A stretch of 64,000 nt of DNA from WHSW01 sp963842795 (GTDB lineage: Bacteria > Actinomycetota > Thermoleophilia > Solirubrobacterales > 70-9), in the NCBI GenBank assembly GCA_963842795.1, contig CAWJHV010000028.1, positions 1 through 64,000 of the forward strand, read 5' to 3'. Below are positions 1 to 7,468 of this stretch, one piece after another; position 1 is the stretch's first letter; the number at the start of each line of letters is the position of its first letter. The position numbers were made by a program, and so were the translations under genes. The notes below the pieces were generated by a model. It was not told the DNA's origin and did not search any database. It saw nothing but the letters and a program-made list of their open reading frames with translations.

Positions 1-46
1 TCGCTTCACACGCGAGAGGTCGCTGGTTCGAAACCAGCCGCGCCCA
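1..46 (+). tRNA. tRNA-Val(CAC), 3' part (5' end outside window)
   Basis: Seen: anticodon loop TTCACAC at 5-11 (anticodon CAC, 7-9) between stem halves TCGC (1-4) and GCGA (12-15); a 5-bp T stem GCTGG/CCAGC (22-26/34-38) around a TTCGAAA loop; the acceptor 3' strand CGCGCCC at 39-45 and discriminator A at 46. No CCA is encoded. The D arm and acceptor 5' strand lie before the window. The adjacent integrase on the opposite strand makes this the probable attachment site of an integrated element. Confidence 0.9.
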
Positions 47-51
47 TCGTC

Positions 52-73
52 AAAAGCCCCGCTATCGGCGGGG
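52..73 (-). terminator. Intrinsic terminator-like hairpin between integrase and tRNA
   Basis: CCCCGC (57-62) pairs with GCGGGG (68-73) around a 5-nt loop. Read on the minus strand the hairpin is followed by CTTTTG (complement of 51-56), so it best fits termination of leftward transcription from the integrase before it runs antisense into the tRNA. In the plus direction there is no clear T run. Confidence 0.5.
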
Positions 74-1387
74 TATTCGGCTTCTTCGGAAGCCTCTTTC
101 GACGGCCCGAAAAGCGTTGATTGGGCACGAGTGCCCATTGAAACCGGTTCTGCGCCGTTGACGAGGGCGTCCAGACGCTCCCTTTCGCCCTCGCCGCGGA
201 ACATCACCTGGGCGTAGATCGACAGCGTCACCTTCGGGTCGGCGTGGCCGACCTGGCCCATCACGTATGGCACGTCCTCGCCGATCGCGAGCAGCAGCAG
301 ATGAAGGTGCGGCGCATCGAGTGCGGCGTCGACCGTCCGGAAGCGGCGACAGACCGCGCTCCTCGAGCCGCTGGTTCGCGCGCTCGATCGAGAGCGTCAT
401 AACCCGGTTGCGGACGTTGCTGGCGTTCTGCTGGCCTCCGGTTTCGGTCGGAAACACGAAGTCGTCTTGGGCTGGGTAGGGGGTGGTCGCCTTCAGACCA
501 GAGCTCCTCGCGCAGGACCGGCACCAGGTCGATCTGGCGGATCCCGGCGTCCGTCTTCGAGTCGCGGATCCGCATGCGCCCGCCGGCGAGGTCGACGTCG
601 GCCAGCGGAGCGCGAGCGCCTCACCGATCCGCACGCCAGAGAACACCAGCGTCGAAAGAGCGCCGCCCGCGGGATCGCGCGGCGGTCGACCCGGGCCTCG
701 CGGTCGAGCTCGCGCGCCGCCGCGATCAGTGCCTCGATCTGCTCAGCGCGGTCGAGGGTCGTGCGGATCGGCTTGCGCTGCTTCAACCGGCGGCGCTTGC
801 CGCGGGCCGTGTTGCGATCGATCAGCTCGCGCTCGAGCGCGACGTCGAGGATCTGAGCCAGCCGCTGGATCGTCTTGTTGATCGACGTCGCGCTGATCGC
901 GCCCTCCCGCACCTTCAGCTGCCGGTAGCGGTCGACCTCGGCGATCGTGATCTCCGAAAGGGCATGCTCGGCGAAGTACGGGAAGCAGGTGCTTGGTCAG
1001 CTGCCACTCGTAGTCGAGGAGCGAGTTCGCGCAGCCCTTCGTTCTTCATCGCCTCGAACCACTCGGAGGCGAACTCGTGGAAGGTCGGCTCGGCTCGGGT
1101 CCGCGGCGGACGGCCGCGGCGGCTGCCAGATGCCGCGCCGCACGTCGGCGAGGACGTTCTGCAGCTCGTCCTCGGCTCGGGCTCGTGTCCAGCCCTCGGC
1201 CTTCGGTCCCGAGGGTCAGGTAGCGCCGCCGGCCGTAGGCGCGGAAGCGAATCGCGTAGAGATCGTCGCGCCGCGGCGGCGCTCGAGGACCTCGCCTGTC
1301 GGCTTGCGGGCCATCGCTTCGGAGGGTACCCCTGCCCCGAGCGCCGCGGCCGCGGTGCGCCGGCCTTCGTCGCAATCTGCGCGCTGG

Positions 1388-1727
1388 TCATCGCGGCGCC
1401 TCGCCGCGAATCGGAAGCAACGAGGACTGGGACCGCCGGCGGTCGACCGGGACCCCGGCCTCCACGCGCCGGTCTCGGACGGTCGGGCTCGGATCCGAGC
1501 CGCTCTAGAACCCGGGCCAGGTCGAAGCGCAGCCGCGCTCGTGGCCCGGTCCGATCCGGATCGCGCCGAGTTCGTCCGCGCGCTCGTAGACGGTCGAGCG
1601 AGACATGCCAAGTCGACGCCCGAGCTCCTCGGCAGTCACCAGGCGCGTCGACGTTGCCGTCCCCAAGCAGCTCGACCACCCGGACGGCGATCGCTTCGAC
1701 GGTCTCCTCGTCGAGCCGCTCAGACAT
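1388..1727 (-). pseudogene. Small helix-turn-helix (excisionase-like) protein, frameshifted
   Basis: Begins MSERLDEETVEAIAVRVVEL at the ATG 1725-1727, which overlaps the stop of the upstream gene (ATGTCTGA). After a frame change comes LVTAEELGRRLGMSRSTVYER, a MerR/excisionase-type HTH in which an 'AEEL+RRLG.SRSTVY' helix pair reads DNA, then RFDLARVLERL and a basic tail ending at a TGA (1388-1390). Small HTH proteins of this layout usually sit directly upstream of actinobacterial integrases and act as recombination directionality factor or copy-control protein; that role is inferred from position. At least two frameshifts in about 110 codons. Confidence 0.6.
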
Positions 1728-2411
1728 CGACCGTCTCCATCACCTCGGACAGCGACAGACCCGAACCCGCTCCTCGGAGCACGTGCGCGTGATCGCGCGC
1801 TCGACCGCTCCGCGCGTCCCGGACCCACAGGTAGGTCATCTGCGAGACGTGAGACGCGCGCCGCCACGCCCGCACCAGGCGCTCAAGCCGCTGCGGCGCC
1901 TTCGGGTCAGCTCGACCTCGAACGCCTCGACCCGTTCGCCGACGACCGCGAAGTCAGGTCGGTGAAGTCGCGGCGCGCCACTCGGGAGCTCGCCGACCTT
2001 CGCGCTCCCGATCGGTCGGCCGGCAACCGCTCCTCGAAGCGCAGCTCCCGGTCGCTCAGGATCGACCGCGCCGGGTAGCGCTCCGCGAGCCACACAGCGA
2101 CCAACCCACAGGCCTCGTGGTGTCGCGCAAGCGCCGGCGAGATCCTCGCGACGGAAGCGGCAGCCCGGCGCCGAGCAGCCCGGCGCGGTCGCAACCAGAA
2201 GCGCCGGGGCGCGATGGAACACGCGCCTTCGCTCGAGCAACCCCATCTCGACGCACCGCCCGACGCACGCATACGCCCGCGTCCTGCTCAGCCGAAATCG
2301 CCGAGCCACCTGATCGATCGTCGCCGCCCCCACTCGCCCGATCCACTCGACGATCGCCAGGTCCCGCTGGGTCAGCTCCCCCGACCTTGAAATCACCATC
2401 TGACCCATCAC
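1720..2411 (-). pseudogene. Replic_Relax-like winged-helix protein of the integrated element, frameshifted
   Basis: N-terminal winged helix: LTQRDLAIVEWIGRVGAA, then a Q-V-A-R-R-F recognition region and 'CVEMGLLERRRVFH'. Other frames carry the expected continuation, CGLVAVWLAERYP, SDRELRFEERLP, PIGSAKVGELPSG, HRPDFAVV and a VEVELT-like motif typical of the nuclease-like half of the actinobacterial replication-relaxation (Replic_Relax, PF13814) family. The true end is the TGA at 1720-1722, after LSEVMETVDV. Three or more frame changes are needed. Such proteins are common on integrative plasmids and ICEs of Actinobacteria, next to the integrase, as here. Start could be GTG 2411, ATG 2408 or a later ATG. 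Confidence 0.6.
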
Positions 2412-2498
2412 TACCTAGTGCCATCTGAACCCGGAAAGTCCGGAAAAACCTTGATCGCCCGTCCGCCCGATTAGCTCACCTCAACCACCCCTGGACAT

Positions 2499-2552
2499 GC
2501 TGGAGCCGACCCCGTCCTCACCACATCGTGTGGGGGCGGGGTCGGCTCCAGC
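2499..2552. terminator. Large hairpin: 16-bp perfect stem with nested inner stem
   Basis: The arms 2499-2514 (GCTGGAGCCGACCCCG) and 2537-2552 are exact inverted repeats. The 22-nt spacer carries its own 5-bp stem (CCACA/TGTGG around TCG). It lies in the gap between the element genes and the GFA gene. No T run follows on either side, so it is a terminator candidate or a recombination/replication structure at the element edge rather than a textbook terminator. The rest of 2412-2680 shows no gene. Confidence 0.6.
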
Positions 2553-2679
2553 GTGGCCCGTCACGCCGCTTGTCTATGCGATTACGGGCGGGACGGGCGA
2601 TCCCGGGTCAAATCCCGCCTCAAATCCCACTTTCGGTACCCGGAAGAGAGCCTCTTCGTATGGAAGCCTCTTGCTCAAC

Positions 2680-3150
2680 TCACGCCCGAGGCCCGCCGTG
2701 TGATGTCCCGTCGTAGTCGTGATGTGGCATCGGAAGTTCCGAGGGGTTCAACGCCCACGGATGCCCATAGGCTTCGAAGCCGGAGATCATCGGCGGCGGA
2801 AAGGTCGGGTCAGTGAAGGTGCCGACTGCGGCCCCAATTAGGTCCGGCGCGACCGAGATATCCCAGTACACGGTCAACCGCACTCAGGGCAGAAGTGATA
2901 GGTGGCCCCACCGCTGTCGCAGGAGCGAAACTCGACCGGCTCGCCGCCCTCGGTGGGAAACGTCCACGTCGTCGACTGGCCCTCAATCGTCACGTGCTCC
3001 CTTGGAAGTCGCGCTTGCACACTGAGCACGCTGCATGCCCGCCTCTGGCACTCGTAGGTTGCGCTCGCGCGGGGAGATGCGTTCCGGGTCGGGGCCTTCG
3101 TATGTGAGACTGAGCTGTCCGCAATTGCACGAGGACGTACGCGTGGCCAT
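2680..3150 (-). pseudogene. GFA (CENP-V/Mss4-like) zinc protein, frameshifted
   Basis: Family of small zinc-binding beta-barrel proteins (PF04828), historically named for glutathione-dependent formaldehyde activation; the substrate here is unknown. Visible pieces: start MATRTSSCNCGQLSLTYEG with the first Cys pair (CNCG), YECQRR, then LPREHVTIEGQSTTWTF, FRSCDSGGATYHFCPECG with the second Cys cluster, and after a frame change TVYWDIS, IGAAVGTFTDP and a C-terminal HPWALNP-type segment. About 156 codons in total, the normal length. At least two frameshifts (near 3070 and at CPECG, ~2876) interrupt it. 3151-3353, upstream, holds no gene I recognise. Confidence 0.7.
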
Positions 3151-3353
3151 ATTCGCTCCCGTCTGGAATGGCTAGACAAGACCGCAAGCGTGAACGGGAG
3201 GGCGCCCACCGTCATCATCCCGATGGCATGAAACGTCCGCCCGAAGCCGGGGGCATAGACCTCGACGGGCCTCCCCTACTCCCAAAGGACGTCTCCCGGT
3301 CGACGATCTGCGGGGCCAAATTGGGAATGGAGCTGGGCGATCGAAGGGCGTGT

Positions 3354-3688
3354 TCACGTCAACGCGATCAGGGCGACCACCGCGACCCCCAGCAGGGGAC
3401 CGGCGACGGCGAGCGCGAGGCCTCGGCGATTCATGGACGGTCCGTCCTGGCCCAAACCGATCGCCTCCTCGCGACCACGGGCTGTTCCCTCGATAAAGAG
3501 GGCGATCCTGTAGACCGCGAAGCCGATCCCGACGACGGGGTATGGGCCAGATGGCCCCAGACTGCTGAAGCTCAGGAACGACTCGGCCGAGCGCCAACCG
3601 CCACGGCCAGTGCCGTGAGCCCGGTGCGCCACCAAGCGAGAGCGGTCCGCTCGCCCGCCAAATAGCGTCCGCCGAGTCGCACTTTCAT
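3354..3688 (-). pseudogene. DUF202 (YidH-like) membrane protein, frameshifted
   Basis: Small inner-membrane protein of unknown function. MKVRLGGRYLAGERTALAWW opens with the family hallmark L-A-x-E-R-T-x-L-A-W-x-R-T-G, followed by a first membrane segment (LTALAVAVGA), 'GRVVPELQ' in the next frame, a second segment (VVGIGFAVYRIALFIEG) and a third (LALAVAGPLLGVAVVALIA) just before the TGA. Two frame changes near 3560 and 3590. The start ATG overlaps the stop of the preceding gene (ATGA), so it is the last gene of a coupled leftward operon with the channel and antiporter. Confidence 0.7.
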
Positions 3689-3994
3689 TGGCTGAGCTCA
3701 CGACTCGTCCATCGCCTGGACCTACCCCTAGCCCCCAGCTCGACAGTGATACGGCCGTCCGCATCCGCCCGTTCGAGGGTGGCGAAGTCCTCCTCGTCGT
3801 TTGCTGCCTGGGTCAGCCGCTGGCCCTCGACCACGCGCTCGCCCTGGTGGTCGAACTCGGTCGGCGCCGTGTAGGGCTCGAGCACCGACGGCTGGGGCCA
3901 ACACCGGCGAGTAGCTTGTGATCCGAAGCTCGCCGTCGACGCGCTCGGTGAGCTTGACGTCGCCCGCATCCGGTCCTTGCGCTGTGCCGTTCAC
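3685..3994 (-). pseudogene. Shortened DUF2252-like protein
   Basis: GTG start overlaps the channel stop (GTGA) and its TGA overlaps the DUF202 start (ATGA). It reads GDVKLTERVDGELRI, then in the next frame QPSVLEPYTAP, HQGERVVEGQRLTQAA and DFATLERADADGRITVE. The block 'SVLE.Y....HGERVVEGQR..QAA' is characteristic of DUF2252 (COG4320, kinase-like fold, normally 400+ residues), and 'DYATL..A..SGRI' resembles its extreme C-terminus. Only about 100 codons remain, with the central IFLGW and RDMKGS motifs missing. The intact overlaps at both ends suggest an internal deletion retained in the operon. One frameshift is also present. Assignment rests on remembered motifs. Confidence 0.5.
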
Positions 3995-4389
3995 TGGGGC
4001 TCGTCCTTTTTCGGGCCCCGGCGCCGTTCTCGCCGCACACGCAGGCGCTCTCGGGCGTTGGTGCGCTCGGACTTCTGCTCGATGTAGTGCTCGGCGACCG
4101 AGGCGAGAAGGGCGACGAGAATGCCCAGGCCGGTCAGGATGTAGAAGATCGTGAACAGCTGGGTTCCGTCGCTCGTCGGTGTCAGGTCTCCGAAGCCGAC
4201 AGTCGTCAGCGTCACCACGCAGAAGTAGAGCGACTCGACGATGCTCCAGTCCTCGAAGCGCCAGTAGAAGATCGTCCCCGTCAGCAGCAACACGCCGGCG
4301 ACCACGGGCAGCGCTTTCGTCTCGGGGTCTCGCCACACCCCGCCCATCGCTCGCGCGAGCCCCTGGAAAGCCAGCACCAGCGGGATCAC
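3991..4389 (-). CDS. Two-TM potassium channel (Ion_trans_2)
   Basis: 132 aa. Two transmembrane segments, VVAGVLLLTGTIFYW (about 29-43) and the pore-lining helix FTIFYILTGLGILVALLASV (about 79-98), flank a pore loop with the selectivity filter TVGFGD (about 63-68). TVGFGD and the preceding SLYFCVVTLTT are diagnostic of K+-selective channels. The tail is a highly charged, Arg/Lys-rich helix. No RCK (KTN) domain is attached, so gating is unclear. GTG start inside the TGA of the antiporter gene (GTGA). The only fully open gene in the first 6.6 kb. Likely works with the antiporter in cation and pH homeostasis (inference). Confidence 0.85.
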   Translation of the reverse strand: MIPLVLAFQGLARAMGGVWRDPETKALPVVAGVLLLTGTIFYWRFEDWSIVESLYFCVVTLTTVGFGDLTPTSDGTQLFTIFYILTGLGILVALLASVAEHYIEQKSERTNARERLRVRRERRRGPKKDEPQ

Positions 4390-5686
4390 GTTGTCACCGC
4401 CGGCGTCGACGCCACCGGCGCACCGCCCTGTAGCGGTCCGCGGGTGCTCGTCACTTCGGTCGGGGCGCTCTCCATCGGCGGCGCCTCGCCCGCGGATGGC
4501 GTTCGAACCATCGGCGTAAAGGTCGGCCAGCGGCGCCGCAGTGAGGCCATGGGCGAAGACCGAGAGCCCGACCGTCAGGTAGATCGCGAGCAGGATCAGG
4601 TGCTCGTCGGGGAGCTTGACTCCTCAATCAAGATCACTGCAAAGACGATCGACGCCAGCCCGCGCGGACCGAACCAACCCATGAACGCCAGCGTCGGTGT
4701 CCGAGCGCGCGTGCCGAGCATCCCGATCGCAACCGGGATCATTCGCACGAGGGTGAGGCTGAGCACCGCGTAAATAACGAGCTGCCAGGTCAGCTCCCCA
4801 GTGCGGGCCCGAGCGGGCTCGCTCCGAAGAGCACGAAGGTGATGCCGTTGAGCGCACTACCGACCTCCTCGGTGAGCTAGTTGATCTCCGCCGGATCGCG
4901 CTTGATCGCAGCCGCGGAAGGCGATGCCGGCGACGAAGGCAGCGATGAACCCCGATCCGCCGAGAGCGCTCGCAATGCCGTAGGCGATGCAACGCCCGCG
5001 GCCGGAATCACCTGACGCCAAGCGCCGTCGATCAGATCCCGCCGACCGGCGTGGACCACGATCGCGCCGACCAGGAGCCCGCCCACGATGCCGCCGACGA
5101 CGCCGTAGCCGATCTCCTCGAGCAGCAGCGTTCCCGCGCTACGGCCGTCGGCGATGTGCGACCCGAATCCGCGGCGGCAACGGCCGCGAACAGCAGCGGC
5201 ACGCAGATTCCGTCGTTTAGCCCGCTCTCGACATTCAGGCCTTGACGGATCCGCCCAGGGACCCGCGGCTCGGTGACCACCGCCTGACCCAAAGCAGCGT
5301 CGGTGGGCGCCAGGATCACGGCCAGGATCACCGCCTCTCCCAGGGTCAGCTGGTCAAAGATCAACGCCCCCACAATCGCCCCGGCGCCGATCGTCAGCGG
5401 CAGGCCGATGCCGAACAGGCGCACCGGAAGTGAGAATCGCGCCGTAGCTTTCCGAAATCGATCCGCGAAGAGTCGAGAAAAGCACGAACGCCAGCGTCGG
5501 TCGGCCAGCGACCGCACGGCCCCGCTCGGCGCTCGAGATGTCGATCCCGTCGAGGACCTTGGGCCCCACCAGGAGCCCGATCGAGACAAACAGAATCGCC
5601 GGCGTGATCGGCGTCCCGGAAATTCGCTTCGAGACCGCAGCGACGGCGATCAGCACCAGCGCGATGATGGTCAGAGCCCAATCCAT
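4386..5686 (-). pseudogene. Cation/proton antiporter (CPA1 type), multiply frameshifted
   Basis: Starts MDWALTIIALVLIAVAAVSK and shows the Na_H_Exchanger layout: repeated hydrophobic helices, ILFVSIGLLVGPKVLDG, LPLTIGAGAIVGALIF, AVILAPTDAALGQAVV (the conserved 'APTD' ion-binding region), PGRIRQGLNVESGLNDGI (the ND pair of CPA1 antiporters), GGLLVGAIVV, and near the end TPTLAFMGWFGPRGLASIVFAV. These lie in several frames; I count at least five single-base shifts. Expected length about 433 aa, normal for the family. Ends with a TGA overlapping the channel GTG. Heads a leftward operon antiporter-channel-DUF2252-DUF202; its start faces the divergent DUF1254 gene. Confidence 0.75.
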
Positions 5687-5733
5687 TCAGTTCACCCGAG
5701 CCGACCCTAAGAACAGGCGCACCCCGAGGGGGT

Positions 5734-5801
5734 CATCGTCCAGATCGGATGAATCTCGGCGGCCCGGGCGCGGAGCAGGAATTCATCCCGATTGGACGAT
5801 G
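5734..5801. promoter_or_regulatory. 21-bp near-perfect inverted repeat between divergent genes
   Basis: Left arm 5734-5754 and right arm 5781-5801 match at all but two or three positions when one is reverse-complemented (CATCGTCCA..ATCGG.ATGAAT). They flank a 26-nt GC-rich spacer between the divergent antiporter and DUF1254 genes. The core ATTGGACGATG recurs at 10161-10171 upstream of the repeat-protein gene. Operator pair or cruciform; function inferred only. Confidence 0.5.
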
Positions 5802-5868
5802 CGGCGCGTGTCACCTCGTGGTCCGATCCCGCAGACACCTGGAACGCAAGAGGAAGGGGACCCCCACC

Positions 5869-7414
5869 ATGGCGATCTCCACGGAAGCATTGGACGCGTT
5901 CTCAACCCCGGCCACCTCCGACACGCGGATCGGCGAGCTTCGCTTCACCGACGGCGTCCCCGACGCCGAGACCGCGAACACGTCTACGACCACCTTGACC
6001 TTGTCCGCGGAGTCGAGGCGTTCCTCAACGCGTTTCAGGGTGTGTCGATGCTTCCGCCGGGGATTTCGCGATGCGGGCGTCGCCGACGGCGACGTCCTTC
6101 TGTTCTCGGGCCTGATGGATTCGCACTCCCTGTTTTGACCGGGAATGCGGACACCGTCTATTTCTTGAGCTTCGTCGACCTCAGCGACGGACCCGTCGTC
6201 TTCGAGGCCCCGCCGGGCACTCTCGGACTGGTCAACGACATGTGGTTTCGCTGGGTCATCGACGTCGGCCTTCCCGGTCCCGACCGCGGCGTGGGCGGCA
6301 GGTTCCTCTTGGTCGGACCTGACTACGACGGGCTGCTCCCCGAGGGCGGGTTCCAGGTCGCCCGCTCGACCACCGACGGCGCCTGTCTTCTCTGCCGCGC
6401 GTTCATGGAGGGCAGCGACCCGGCCCCGACGGTCGCGAGGATCAAGCACAACATGAGGATCTACCCGTACGAGCCGGGAACCTTCGGGACCACCATCGCG
6501 AGCTTCCTGTCCGGCGAGGCACCGCTGAAGCCGCTTACGACCCCGAGCCGCCAGGGTTCATCGAGGGCACGGGCAAGGAGATGAACACGCTGCCGCCGAA
6601 CGACTTCTCGTATTACGAGCTGCTCGACGAGCTCGTGCAGTCCGAGCCGGCGTCTGCCCTCGACCCCGAGATCTCCGGCCATGCGCGGTCGATCGGAATC
6701 GTCAAGGGCAAGGAGTTCAAGCCGGACGATCGCATGCGCAAGATCCTGGAGGAGGCAGCGGCGCTCGGGAACGCGACCGCGCGCACGATCAGCACGCGCG
6801 CCAGGGCCGATGAGGGGTTCGCGTATTACGACGACGACCCAGATTCGCGATGGTTCAACCCGCTGTTCGCCGGCGGCTACAGCTGGATGGATCCGCCGCC
6901 CGAGATCACGGCGGACGGTGTCAAGCCGTATCCGGTCACCGGCGCGCGGGCGTTCAACTCGAGGATCGGCTTCTACTACATCGCCACCGGGGACTCCCCG
7001 TCGATGTGCATGCGCCTGACCGGCATCGGGTCGCAGTACCTGATGACGTTCTTGGACGCGAAGGGAGAGGCCCTGGACGGCGCCAACCACTACCGCCTCA
7101 GCCTGCCGCCGGACATTCCCGCGGAGCGGTTCTGGTCGATCACGCTCTACGACAACCAGACGCGCTCGATGCTCCAGACCGATCAGGGCTTCCCGCGCGC
7201 CGGTAGTCAGAGCTTTCCGTCGCCCGAGGCGACCGCCGACGAGGATGGATCGACGACGATCCACTTCTCGCCGGAGCAGCCAGACGGCGTCGATCGCGGC
7301 AACTGGATTCAGACGGTGCCGGACAAGGGATGGTTCCCGATCCTGCGCTGCTACAGCCCGAAGGCCTCGTTCTTCGACAAGAGCTGGCGGCCGGGGGAGG
7401 TAGAGCCGGTTTAA
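5869..7414 (+). pseudogene. DUF1254/DUF1214 protein, frameshifted in its first half
   Basis: ATG at 5869 after AGGAAGGGGA. The N-terminal DUF1254 region reads FTDGVPDAETA, then REHVYDHLDLVRGVEAFLNA, FRDAGVADGDVLLFSGLMDS, LTGNADTVYFLSFVDLSDGP; the C-terminal DUF1214 part is a long open stretch from 6581 with YYIATGDSP, RLSLPPDIPAERFWSITLYD, DNQTRSMLQT and WIQTVPDKGWFPILRCYSP, ending KASFFDKSWRPGE. Total about 515 codons, near the family norm (450-500). Frame changes near 5976, 6060, 6133 and 6525 break it. The pair of domains is abundant in soil bacteria; the biochemical role is not established. Not exported by any signal I can see. Confidence 0.8.
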
Positions 7415-7468
7415 GTTGTGTTCCTAAGGGCCGTGGTTGGGCCCGCGCCCTGGCGTAGGATCGCCGAA

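Larger units (their letters stand above)
1..1314 (-). pseudogene. int: Tyrosine-recombinase integrase, multiply frameshifted; reading frame runs into the tRNA
   Basis: Site-specific recombinase of the phage/ICE integrase family. The chosen ATG (1312-1314) begins MARKPTGEV, followed by the N-terminal 'YAIRFRAYGRRRYLTLGT' type domain and a SAM-like core-binding region near 860 (SINKTIQRLAQILDVALERE). The catalytic motifs are all present but in different frames: SGVRIGEALALRW (box I Arg, ~645), TPHSMRRTF (H-x-x-R, ~330) and GHADPKVTLSIYAQ (second His and nucleophile Tyr, ~220). At least five single-base frame changes separate them, so as written no full protein is made. The last frame has no stop before the tRNA and continues antisense through it (GRGWFRTSDLSRVKR), a known feature of tRNA-integrated integrases. 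Broken gene or sequencing indels; see findings. Confidence 0.8.

Noticed and set aside
2601..2620. tRNA T-arm-like string CGGGTCAAATCCCG
   Set aside because: The loop has six instead of seven bases and no acceptor, anticodon or D arm can be built around it; probably chance similarity, or a remnant too short to support.
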